DNA of 64,000 nucleotides from Rhytidiadelphus loreus (lineage: Eukaryota; Streptophyta; Bryopsida; Hypnales; Hylocomiaceae), in assembly GCA_947034895.1 (NCBI GenBank), contig OX344764.1, positions 14,570,001 through 14,634,000 of the forward strand, read 5' to 3'. Each line of letters opens with the position of its first letter. Position 1 is the first letter of the stretch. Shown piece by piece: positions 11,231-21,900 of the stretch. The position numbers and the translations under genes are program-made. The notes below the pieces were generated by a model. It made no database searches. It had not been told where the DNA came from and worked only from the letters and a program-made list of their open reading frames with translations.

Positions 11231-12631
11231 TCATCTGTCTTTTTTCCCTTCTTGCTGTCGTTTCCCCTTCATCCTATTCAATCTTTCTGTGAGAGCTGCA
11301 ACCTCATGCTTCTGCTGCTCCATCAAGTAACCCCGTGCGGACGCTGTGATAATGGACGCAACAAACCCTGCCATCATCAGCTGTACAAGCGTATTCCATA
11401 AAAATCCAACGGAGAATCCACCTTTGACAGCCTCCGCCACGCCGACGTTACCAGAAAGCTTGTCCTTGGCCGTGCCCACGGCAGCCATAATACGCGGCGA
11501 AAGCCGGTTCAAAAATGGAAGATGACTAATCACCCACGCCATCCCCGTCTCGAGCGCCTCCAGTACATGCGGATTACAGGCGAAAATCACGGACAGAGTC
11601 TGAATGTGCGTCTTGATTATAGCTTTCCCAATCAACGTGGCCAAAAAAAACTTCCAGAACGGAACCAAGAAATGACCACACATCAGCCCTGCAAGATCAA
11701 AGAGCGGATTCGGAACCGAGGCAAAAATCAATATGGCAAAGAACCCAAGCTGTGAGAATCGTCTCAATCCCCAGACTTTGAGGCGGTCATACAAGCTTGG
11801 GTGGTCCTGTTCTTCTGGTAAATTCACCAAATCTTCAAGCTCCTTCACTTTCTCCCCAGATAACCTCGCAGCCCGGGAGACGAAGTAAGGCGGTAGCTCC
11901 CCGATCGCCGTGCCAACTCCCCACAAGACAGCCTCCAGTTGCACTTGCAGCAAAACCTTAAAGATTGGAACCACATAACCATCGGTAGACAACCTTGGAA
12001 ACAAGGGCTCGCCCAGTTCGAAGCATTCCTTGTGCTGCCATGAAGAAGGGAACCCCCACTGAGGAGTATCATAAGGCACCAGTTTGAAATCCACACGACC
12101 ACATTGTGAAGCTCGCACTGCAAACATGGCGATATGCGGCCCTAAATACAAGACAAACGTGTGCAGACCCGAGCCGAGTCCAATAGAGGATGCCACACCC
12201 AGACCTATCCACCATAGAGCAAAACGAAAGTAAGTCATGGCCATCCTCACGTAATAGCCATGAGGTCCGTCCACCACGGCGAGAGTAATCATAATCACAA
12301 TCGAGAGAATGCCGGCAGTTACAAAGCGAACGTGGTGGCTGAGAACGTGGATCCACAGATTCCGCAATTGGTTCTGAAGGGAGAGAACAGCGAGCTTCAG
12401 AGTCTCAATTGGTTGCCTTAACAGGCTCACTCTCTCCCGTTGCAATGTGTGTGATCTCTTGAGATCTGAAACTTCAGGAAGGTTGTCCACAGAGTCCACT
12501 TCTTCATGTACAATCTCATCTGGCTCCAACAATGGATCGGGCTCGGACTCCACCACCTCCTTGACCTCCTCACAAACCTCCTCATTGCTGCCTTTGCCAT
12601 CCATGCTGTCCACCTGGGGTTCAAATTCCAT
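11231..12631 (-). CDS. KMS1: VMP1/KMS1-like VTT-domain ER membrane protein
   Basis: An intact 466-residue protein in one uninterrupted exon. The VTT (SNARE-associated/DedA) signature of VMP1-type proteins is visible: GLGSGLHTFVLYLGPHI (151-167), GELPPYFVSRAARLSG (244-259) and SVPNPLFDLAGLMCGH (305-320), with hydrophobic segments near 103-120, 138-160, 296-320, 324-335 and 407-430. The first 90 residues are acidic and look cytosolic. The last residues are KKDR, fitting a C-terminal KKXX ER-retrieval signal. In Arabidopsis, KMS1/KMS2 are ER proteins needed for ER export; animal VMP1 is an ER lipid scramblase acting in autophagy. The start is the first ATG of the frame and gives a family-like N-terminus. 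Family assignment is firm. The choice between KMS1 and KMS2 is not possible from sequence alone. Confidence 0.9.
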   Translation of the reverse strand: MEFEPQVDSMDGKGSNEEVCEEVKEVVESEPDPLLEPDEIVHEEVDSVDNLPEVSDLKRSHTLQRERVSLLRQPIETLKLAVLSLQNQLRNLWIHVLSHHVRFVTAGILSIVIMITLAVVDGPHGYYVRMAMTYFRFALWWIGLGVASSIGLGSGLHTFVLYLGPHIAMFAVRASQCGRVDFKLVPYDTPQWGFPSSWQHKECFELGEPLFPRLSTDGYVVPIFKVLLQVQLEAVLWGVGTAIGELPPYFVSRAARLSGEKVKELEDLVNLPEEQDHPSLYDRLKVWGLRRFSQLGFFAILIFASVPNPLFDLAGLMCGHFLVPFWKFFLATLIGKAIIKTHIQTLSVIFACNPHVLEALETGMAWVISHLPFLNRLSPRIMAAVGTAKDKLSGNVGVAEAVKGGFSVGFLWNTLVQLMMAGFVASIITASARGYLMEQQKHEVAALTERLNRMKGKRQQEGKKDR

Positions 12632-13177
12632 GGATGTGCGACCACGTTGGCTCCTCTCTTACTCCTGTGAAAATGCAACCACTTAGAAAACCCAAAAGCT
12701 CTTGCTTTTCACGATGCAGATCCGCCCCTCCGTGGCCCAAGTCTGTGGCTTCTACTGCAAGCATAGATCTAATGAGAACGTAATTCAACACTGTAACGTC
12801 AATTCTCTCGGAGTATTAGCCTATGATGTCAATCACCGCTTCAACCTCGATACTCACGACCGGATTGCAATCCACGAAACCCTAATAAACTGATCTTTGT
12901 TAACGCGACTACGACCTCTCTATCTCGACTCCACGCAAATTCAACCACTTACGCAACGCGGTCGCGTACTACGTAAGCAATCGCGTCAGGCAAGCTTACC
13001 ACGGCGACAATCCGTCGTCTCCACAGCAACCCTTCCCCACACGCCAAAATCGGAAACCCAATCGGAAACCCAATCGGAAACCCTAATTCATCCCCCCACC
13101 ACACTCGACTCCCGACTCACAGAAAAAACCCAAAGTCCTCCAACACAGCAAGAAGACTACCCCACCCCACCCCGACA
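12632..13177. promoter_or_regulatory. GC-richer upstream region with two teloboxes
   Basis: The region upstream of the KMS1-like start is C-rich on the plus strand. It holds two perfect plant teloboxes AAACCCTAA (12877-12885 and 13078-13086). The second lies in a 12-bp tandem repeat CGGAAACCCAAT, about three copies (13051-13086). Teloboxes are known in 5' regions of plant growth- and translation-linked genes. The region may serve the KMS1-like gene and the possible plus-strand coding remnant. No TATA box was assigned for the minus-strand gene. Confidence 0.45.
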
Positions 13178-13837
13178 ATGCAGCGATTGATTCCCACAAG
13201 CTCCCCCTCGGCGTCACCTACCGATGCAATTTCAATCTCATTCTCTTCTCCACCAAATCAATCACCGCCAACAAACAGAGTACGTCACTCCCTCGATAAA
13301 ATCCACCAAACGGGTTCTTCCTTACAAAGCAAACGAAACCTCCTCCAACTCAAAAAGAACCATTAAAAGAAACCAGCATCTAATTCTCCGCTCCGTCCCC
13401 CGTCAACCCCACGACCTAAATCAAAGCACGTCACTCGAAGCGCCCACTCCGTCCTACTGCAATCCAACCCATCCAACCAATCCAAAGGCCGTGTCTCCCT
13501 GTCTGCAGCGGAATTTCGTCCCAATCGTACTATCCTACGCAAGCACGCAAGCTCTACGACTGTCGTCCAGCACGCAGGTGCGGCCCCCGAGTTGCGAGAG
13601 GTGAAGCTTGAAGTGAAGTTTCTTTATGTCAAGGATGGAATCAAGGTATATAAGGGTATCATGAGGGAGGGGCTTTTACATTCATGGGAAGTTCGGTTGT
13701 GTTGATGTTGCGAGGAGCGGATCTCGGTGGCGGGCGTCCAATGAACATGTTCGTGAACTGAAGTTGTGGGACCTGAAGATTCTTTTTGTGCCGGAAGACG
13801 GAGTTGTCGTTGCGAGTGATTGATGAACGAACGAGAG
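13178..13837 (+). pseudogene. Possible broken plus-strand coding region, unknown family
   Basis: From ATG 13178 one frame runs 62 codons to a TAA at 13364-13366. The same frame stays open and protein-like to 13711, passing through REVKLEVKFLYVKDGIKVY. Another frame then continues with GKFGCVDVARSGSRW and RELKLWDLKILFVPEDG to TGA TGA at 13835-13840. The two hydrophobic stretches resemble each other (RE-x-KL...K-x-L-x-V...DG-x-x-V), suggesting a duplicated motif. One in-frame stop and one frameshift separate the pieces. A GTATAT donor-like site after DGIK (13645) would also permit splicing. I recognise no family. This could be a spliced gene, a pseudogene, or chance in GC-rich promoter DNA. Confidence 0.3.
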
Positions 13838-15420
13838 GCGGCCAGTGGGGGCGACGTGGGAATGGAAGAAGAGAAAGCGTAGCGGTCGGGATGCCGCGCC
13901 GGGACGGACGGGCTGGTGGGCAAGGGTCCCTGTGCACGCCGATGACGCGGCCGCAACGTCGACGCGGCCGAGGAGGGCTTCCGCACGTAGTCAGAATTGA
14001 CGGTTTGCTGGCATGAACTAGAAGAAAGAGGGAAGTGATTTGGACCCAAAAACTAAGATATGCACACCTAAAAGTGCCCCCTTTTTTTTCCCAGGATAGT
14101 TTGGTGGTCAAAACAATGAAATTTGATGTGAAATTGGTAGTGTCCTCAAGATAAATCCAACCCCAAGTCATTTTAATTGTACTTTTTCCACACTCACTCA
14201 ATATCCTAATAAATTTTCAAAGTTAAAAGTATAAGGTATCTACTCTACCACTAGACTATCCTTAACCTTGGAAGGACCCCCCCCTATGACCAAGGTAATC
14301 ACTAAAATACTCTTATTATTGAATCAATAGGTGCATTCTTTGTTTCTACAATTGATAGTGACATACATCATCCATCGAAAATTTTAGATCTACAACATTT
14401 TTATAAGGGTAATAGTGAAGTATGTCATCTATCATACCTTTTAGACCCGGAGCATCTTTACAAGGGTAATAGCAAAATACATCATCCATCGAACCTTTTA
14501 GGTCTGCAATATCCTTACAAGGTTAAACAGACACCTTTTAAACAAAGATGTTTTACCTCCCATTGGTTGTTTTAAAGAGCTTGAAGTAGTTTTGGGTGAC
14601 AAGTGGCTTTTTTGCCGCCCTTCTTTGGTCCTTCTAGGAGACTAAGTAGATGGTGCAAAAGGTTCAATGGCAAAATTGGGTGCCTTTACTTGAACACTTT
14701 TGAACTTGTAGTTAATTCTCAAATGTTGGTAGAGTGAAAAAGTGGGGGATGAAAGGTTAAATTGGAGTTGTTCTTAAGAAAAAAAAATCATTTTCATCCA
14801 TTCTTTTGTAGGAATGTATTCCAAAGTAACCGTACAAATTGAAATTAACCTTGAAACATTAGGGAAGAAATTTATTTCAACGTGCTAGTTACTTTTGGTT
14901 TGGAAATTAATTGTTTGGTATGTAAGAAAAAAGGGTAATTCCATTTAATATATGGTCATTGTCACACATTTCCATTAAACTTGTCGCCCAATGGGATGTT
15001 GGTGGTATGTGTTGAGTTGGCAACAATTTATTCATGTCCAACCTATGTAGCAACGGTTGTGTATCCTTGTCATGTACAAACAAGGTCTGCACCTTGCCAC
15101 TTTAAGTAGTGAATGAATGTTGAATTGAATAGTATATTTTGGATGCAGACAGTCCTAGTGTGCAATATATCTAGTGGCAACAATGTTTATTTTATTCACT
15201 TGAGGGACAAGAAAATGATGCCATTGTTGTATATTGTTTTTCAATGATTTGTTGCTATTGGTGGCAATGCCTCCAAAATCTTGATGTCATCGCCTAATGC
15301 TTGATGTTGTACAGAACCATATTAGTATTATTTGCTAATTCTTGGAGGATCATTATGATATATATTAGTGAATTTTGAGTTGGGCATCATGGACCCCAAT
15401 CTTTCTCTATTGAGACATTG
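13838..15420. other. Intergenic DNA, no gene supported
   Basis: 13838-14030 remains GC-rich but its open frames look like arginine/proline-rich artefacts of composition. 14256-14345 resembles 33-110 and is likely transposon-derived. 14760-14880 is an outlying copy of the tandem unit at 15480-16080 (tcattttcatccatt...tttgtagg). Confidence 0.4.
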
Positions 15421-15479
15421 GATTAAAAAAATGGATGATGAAAGATTGGATAGGATTTCTTTGTATGGAAAAAATCATC

Positions 15480-16080
15480 CACAATCCTTTTTGTGGGGAT
15501 ACATCCAAAACCAATTGTAAAACTTGAAGTTAAGCTTCCAAGTCTTGTAGACTCAAAACATGGGGTTCTCAATGGGGTTCTCAATGGGGTTGAAAGGTCA
15601 AATTCAAATAGGGCTTGTTTGTATCCAAAACAAATCATTTTCATCCATTATTTGTAAGGATATACCTAAAACCAACCTATTAAGTTGGAATTAACCTTCA
15701 AATGCCATGGATTGAAAAAGAAGGTGACAGAAGGTCAATTATAGGCTTGTTAGTACATAAAAACAAATCATTTTCATCCATTTTTTTTTGTAGGGATAAA
15801 CCTACAACCAACATGACATATTGAAATTAATCCTCAAATGTCATAGACCTAGAAAGTAAGTGTTGAAAGGTCAAATAGGACTTGTTTGTACAACAAATAT
15901 TTTTACATCCATTTTTTTGTAGGAATATACTCAAAGCTAGGGTAAAACATGAAGTTAACCTCAAATGTTGTGGAGCCTAAAAAGGAAGTGATGAAATGTC
16001 AAATTGGGCTTGTTCATAGAGATATACTCAAAATCAACATTAGATTATGAAGTTAGCCTTGAATTGTTGACAAAACTATA
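15480..16080. repeat. Degenerate tandem repeat, about 105-160 bp unit
   Basis: Five copies begin near 15489, 15650, 15787, 15916 and 16020, each with tttttgtaggga-tata-ctcaaa followed by aac...ttgaagttaacctcaaatg and ggtcaaat...ggcttgttt. The first copy is longer because of an inner triplication of tggggttctcaa (15560-15593). An outlier lies at 14790-14860. Non-coding. Confidence 0.75.
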
Positions 16081-17690
16081 TTCTTAAGAAAAAGGCAAAT
16101 GATTTTCAATCAATTTTTTTTTAAAGAGTTCCTTGCGTATCACAATTCAAGTGAATGAATCTATATTCAAGTCCCTTTGTTTGAGTATGTGCAACTTTTT
16201 TTTATAGTCCATGCAAAATCCCTTTTATTTTAGTATGTATATAAGATCTTCTAGGTTGTAAACTATAGGAAATACCTTTTGACTCAGAAAACCATGTGTT
16301 AATATTTCATTGGTTGTGTATATAAATACAGTAAAAGAGAAAATACTTTGAATTTTTTGTAAGATTATTTTTTCTTTCTCGAATTTATTTATTTATTTTC
16401 TAATTTTAGGTGAAAATCTTTAAGGCACAATATCTTTTGTTATGTGAATTAGAACACCTTGGAGCTTGCTTCTTGTACACCCCTTCACCGAGGAATTTTT
16501 TATGGTACCAAGTACAATCTAGGAGCTCATTGGTCATATATATCTCAATTGAGGAAAAAATCTAAACACCAATGTAACCTAGTAGGATATGTTAAGATTG
16601 GTAATAGAAAGCCTTCCATCGAGGAATTATAGAATCTTCTATAGAAGTAGATGCCAAAATCATAGATCACAAAATATGTCTTTCTAATGTATATTTGACA
16701 ACTTTTTTTAATCCATATTTTAGCCATACAAATGATCTTTTTGAATTAAAGTCAGACTAAAGTGATAGAATGTACTAGGTTAGTTTTTAATTACTTCAAC
16801 TCAAAATCTTCAAAATCTCTCTGGTATTTTGATGTGATGAGCTTTTGCACATGTAGAGATGCTCTAAGTTAGCTATGCTTAAAAATTGTTTGAATAAACT
16901 TTAGGATTCAATTTTAGAAATGGGGTGCAATTAGATGAAGCTATCTTATTTGCTGTCAAAGTATAATTTCAACAATAGTGTTGACATTTTACAATATGTA
17001 TTTCAGTGCCCTAATAAACTCAGTAGCATTGATAACAATAAAATTTCTATCCAATATTCAATATTGAAACATCAAAGCAATGGATTTGATAGGTGAAATT
17101 TGACTTGAAGATAATAACCAAGTTTGTTTCACTCCTTAAGGACTAGAGGTTCAAATTATAAACTACTAGCAAATGCAAATATGTAACAAGCACACAAAAT
17201 GTTTTTCGAATTCTTGTAGCATTAGTTCTCAACAGTTGATGAATTAGTTTGAAAGAGACTTAAATTGCATCCCCTTTTTGGAGGCAATGCATGTTTTTGG
17301 AGACCAAAATTTTAGCCCCATGATTGTAGAGTAATGGCTAGTCAAGCAATCACTTTTCTAATTACAAACAAAACATAATACCAAGTTGTCTTGGTAGGTA
17401 ATGTAATTAATTTTGAAATGCATATTTGCACTTCAAAATCATGTCTCTTTATGTCACCAAAAGATTGGTTCTTTAAATATAGCACATACAAAGTATTCCT
17501 AAGAGTCATAAAATGTCACCATCCATTTGGTCCTTGTCTTACAATTGCTTTTAGATTGCATTTGAATTTTATTCAACTTGTAGTTTTTTGGGAATGACAA
17601 TAAGGCATATAATCTAATCACATTTACTTGCTTTCTTTTTGAATTGAAGTTTAGATCCAACATTTCCCAAATAAAAGGATCATTAGAAGA
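16081..17690. other. Intergenic DNA, no gene seen
   Basis: AT-rich sequence without a convincing coding region, RNA gene or paired repeat ends. A lone gatgctctaag at 16857-16867 resembles a TIR-element end but has no partner. Confidence 0.35.
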
Positions 17691-17693
17691 GAT

Positions 17694-17930
17694 TTCGGGC
17701 CCGTTTCAGGCCTGTTCCCCTAGCTGTGAACCAGATGTACGCAGTCAAAATAAAAAATAGTTTTAAAATAGTTAAAAAAATTTAAAAATTTAAAATTTAA
17801 AATTTAAATATTAAAATCTGATGTGGCAGAACTTCGGCCACATTAGATTGCGCATGTGTCTGAGTTCATAGAGTTAGAAAACTCAGGGAACTTGCGGCCA
17901 TGTACACCAACTAAATTTCCCCTAATGCAA
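17694..17930. mobile_element. Fold-back element with AT-rich core
   Basis: A GC-richer flank (gggcccgtttcaggcc) leads into an AT-only core of about 70 bp (17752-17814), then a hairpin AATCTGATGTGGC / GCCACATTAGATT (17815-17849, 12 of 13 paired) around an aacttcg-type loop. The layout resembles the multi-hairpin element at 42184-42473, which also has an AT core followed by a ttcggcca hairpin. Outer ends are not defined. Confidence 0.4.
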
Positions 17931-18014
17931 AACAAAATTTGCACTTCAAGTGGTACAAAACAACTTACTTAAAGTTTCAAATGATTTTCAATACAAACTC
18001 CTTGATCCATATTA

Positions 18015-18560
18015 ATAACTATTTTAATTTTTGGTGGGTCCTATTGGTGGTTGAAAGGGATTCCATATCCTCTTAGCTTGTATTTTTGGGACATTGAATG
18101 AATGATCTATGAATATTCAAAGTAATGATTGTAGGTGCACATTCAACATCAATCCTAAGACTTTAGGAATTGTTTGTTTTAGGCAAGAATCTATAAGGTT
18201 TGGTTTTGAATACAAGTTACAATTACTTATTACCTTAAAATGATCAACAATAAAAAAAATGAATGAATGTGCGTTCAAACTTCTAAAGTAACACCACCTA
18301 AAATGAATAAAAGTTTGAACATGGTCCTTATTATTGAATTGTAAAAGCTTTTTATTGAGTCTTATTGGTAGTTGAAAGGGAATTCTAAAGTCTCTTAGGA
18401 TGCATTTCGTGAACTTTGTATGAATAAACTAGGAATTTCAAAGTGCTGAAAATAGGTATACTTAAAATCAACCCTACGCAATACATTTCAAGCAAGAATC
18501 TACATGGGACAATTTTGCAAACAAGTCACAAGGTGTTATTCCCTTAATGTATGAGTATCT
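18015..18560. repeat. Tandem duplication, about 320 bp period
   Basis: 18020-18215 and 18345-18525 share an ordered series of words: tcctattggtggttgaaaggga / tcttattggtagttgaaaggga, then cttag, aatgaatgatctatgaatattcaaagt-like, atcaaccct/atcaatcct and caagaatcta. The copies are about 75-80 percent alike by eye. Non-coding. Confidence 0.65.
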
Positions 18561-18987
18561 TGGTTTCAGCATTGAATTATACTAAAAAAAATCACTCAAA
18601 ATCGAGCATCTCCCAAGAAGCATACCCCAAGATGATAAATAGGAAATGACAAAGTTCTCACTGACACACAATCATGGCTGCTACACGTCAGACGAACACC
18701 CCCATCGAAACACTCTTCATAAGCACTGCACTGCAACTGTGTCGTGTCCAGTACGAATATTCCCAAGTAGAGAATACAAATCAAAATAATTATAAGCTAA
18801 TTATGCACAATTGATAAATGACGAAATTTTTCTACGACCTCCATGAGTCGATGTAGCTTTCCCATTAGTCCGATCCGCTTGTTGAGGTTGCATTACTACA
18901 ATATTTTCTACCGTAGCCATGAAATGAGAGATAATATACATTGAACTAGGCTCATCATTTCCAGTAAAAAACCTTGAAATAAATAAA
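18561..18987 (-). other. Probable 3' untranslated region of the NAD kinase gene
   Basis: This stretch lies directly downstream of the NAD kinase stop codon on the minus strand and contains no other supported gene. The transcript end is not determined; several AATAAA-like words occur on the minus strand in AT-rich sequence. Confidence 0.35.
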
Positions 18988-21900
18988 TCACACGCTGGAG
19001 ACAGGCCCATCAGTCCCTTGACGCTTCCGAAGATTCCAGTGCAAACCTTCACGAACGCTTCGAAGGAAATCACAAGTGGATTCCTTGTCACATGCAGCCG
19101 GAACAGGCCAAGCGGACATGTGACATATCAGAGCATCACCTTCACTCAGCTGCTGCCTGTCTTTTCCATCAAAACTTGCCCAAGCCTGACCCCTACTGTT
19201 AAGGGGAACCTGCAATTTGCACGCAATGACACAATGAATCATCGATTAAAATAAACATAAAAACAAAACAAAGCTGCATTCCACACTTATGATTAATGTA
19301 CCAAAACCTACTACCCAGAAATCCATAGTGAATGGTTAAAGCATTATCGATCAAACACAGTTTATAGCATTTTAAGGCATGCTCTCACTTGGTGTTAAAG
19401 AGTGTTGTTACTGAAGATCTTAGGAATGAATTTAGACCTACTTCTGGACCAGATTCATTGGACTGGATTCACATTGCAAACATCACCCCTAACACCAAGT
19501 GAGAACATGCCCTTAGATCATACCCTTAGATCAGTAAAGCATAACACTATTAACAGCGGGGTTGTCCCTTTACCTACCACGAAAATATAGAATATGCTAG
19601 TGAGGTGTGAGAGGCATTCATCACCAAGAATGCAGAGGGATATTCCATCCAAGTAACAACACCCTCTCAAGAATTTGATCTTGCAGTAGAAACGTACAAA
19701 CACACTGGTGGTAAGTAGCACACAACGAAGGGTGACTCACCTGGATCCTGATTGTCACATACTCGGGTAAAATCAATGGTCTGAAGGATAATGAATGGGG
19801 ACAAATTGGAGTAAATAGAATGCCTGGAACCTGTAAAACGAAAGAGATCCAAAACATCACAATTCAATCTAACATGACACCAATGAATATATACTTTTCA
19901 GATGGACTGAGATTATCCTGACTATCGGTTTCCAAATACACAACCAGCAACCTGTAAACCTGACTGCAATGGTATCCTTTTTCAGTAAGTGGGTTGTGTG
20001 AAAAGTTGGTGTATAATACTACTTCATCAATCCACTATAATAAGGTATACAACCTATTTCTTAACCAGATTAGCATATGTCCAATTGAGCGATGAGCGAT
20101 GGTGGGGGGATAATTTTCTCTACTGAAGGATAGAAATAATGAAATAATGAAGATTGCACTATGTTTTGCTAATTTTCCATTAAATTTGGAATTAGTAGAA
20201 ATTAAGGAAGTGTAGATTACAGTCCAACTTGTTCTTGAACTAAAAATTGGTTGCGGTGGCATACAAAACAAAGAACACAAGAAACTAGAAATGATTTCCT
20301 AGATTTCCCCAAATTTTCTCACATTTCCCTAGATTTCCCTAATTTTTTCTTGTGATATCTCAACTAACAAATTTCCAATCAAGGCAGTCACCGTTCCTGC
20401 CCATAGAGAAACTGCAATGAATGAAAACATGTCACCCTCGTTCACGAAAAAAGGTCACCCTATATTGCGCAAATGGGGCCTCTGTCGGAAACAGGTTGTA
20501 TAACTTAGGCCCAACCACAGGGACAATTAGCTAACTGGGGCGTTGAGGTTCATTAACTAGTTGGATGTAACCAACATATTGTGTGCATGCACTTGCAAGG
20601 TAACTAATGAAGAGTTAGACTCTCAAATTAGGTAACTGCTGCTGATTGGTTGGTGTACGAGGATTTGGCACTAGAAAATATCGTATAAGTCCAGTTAGTT
20701 CACAATTGACATTGCGGGCAACTCCCACTTGTGCTACTTGGTTAGTGCACAAATGGACACTATTCAGCTGCTGTAGGTAAAATGGAGCTCTAGGCTTCAA
20801 GAAATGGAACACATAATGGTCATCTCAAAAGCATGCGAACGAAGACCTCCAAGCTGGTAAACAAAACCAGAACAAATGTGCATGTAATTGCAAACCAAGG
20901 GAACCTACCTGCGGGTGAACCATGGAGCCACCAGCCGCCAGAGAGTATGCAGTGCTCCCTGATGGAGTAGAAAGAATAAGGCCATCTCCTTGTACTGATG
21001 TGACGAAAATGTCGTCACAGTAGCATTCCAGGTTCGTAAGAAACGATGACATGCCTCGGTCAATCGAAACCTCGTTCAGCACCAGATGAATTTCTGGATC
21101 AACTGGATCTTCACCTTCCTTGAGCTTATCCGGGTTTCTTACAATTTGGCAGTGCAACCGATGACGAAGGGTAATATACACAGGACCTTTTATCAACGTT
21201 TGCAAACACTCCTTGTAATGATCCGTTTCTGTTCAAGACAATAGTTAAGGATAACCGGAAATAACACAAGAACACCAGTACTACGTGATGTAGTCAAAGG
21301 GTAGAAATTGATTCTAAGAAATCAGACAGTTGTGGCACATCTAATATATTAAGACTATCAGTCAAATTAGACTGTTTTAGGAGCTTTTAGAAAATATCAT
21401 ACCCATGATTCATGAGGAGGGCTGCATGTGATCAAGGTGATCAATTGGAGACCTCTCTATATATCATGGGGAGGCCTCTTCATGATAACTGTGAACATAG
21501 AGAGACCTCCTATGAATCATGGAGAAGGTTCTTTTTGTGACGTAGCTAACAGTTTCAAAATAGTCCAATTCTACTGAAAACCGTGTGTTATCCATACAGG
21601 AAAATGAGGGTTCAGAATATCTACAACAATCAAAAACAAATCCGAAATCATCTTGAATATGTAGGATACGGAATGGTGTCATGAAACCGAGGGAGCCCAT
21701 GGAGAAAGAAACAACCGGAGGCACAGGACCTTTAAACATATTTGCTGCCTGCACATAGCATCATCATTCCATTAGTAAACAACAAGATATGGTGGCAAGA
21801 AAGGGAATATTACAAGGAATGGAACTAGCACACTAAGGTTTACAATACTTGCTGCAAACCCCAGATAGTTCTGCACCGGATGATTTCTTGGTGGTTAAAA

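Noticed and set aside
13624..14201. Minus-strand frames of 141 and 180 residues
   Set aside because: Arginine/proline/serine-rich readings of a GC-rich segment with no domain; they run opposite to the more protein-like plus-strand region.
16857..16871. gatgctctaagttag, identical to the right end and flank of the 987-1778 element
   Set aside because: No matching left end within a few kilobases; too short to call an element.
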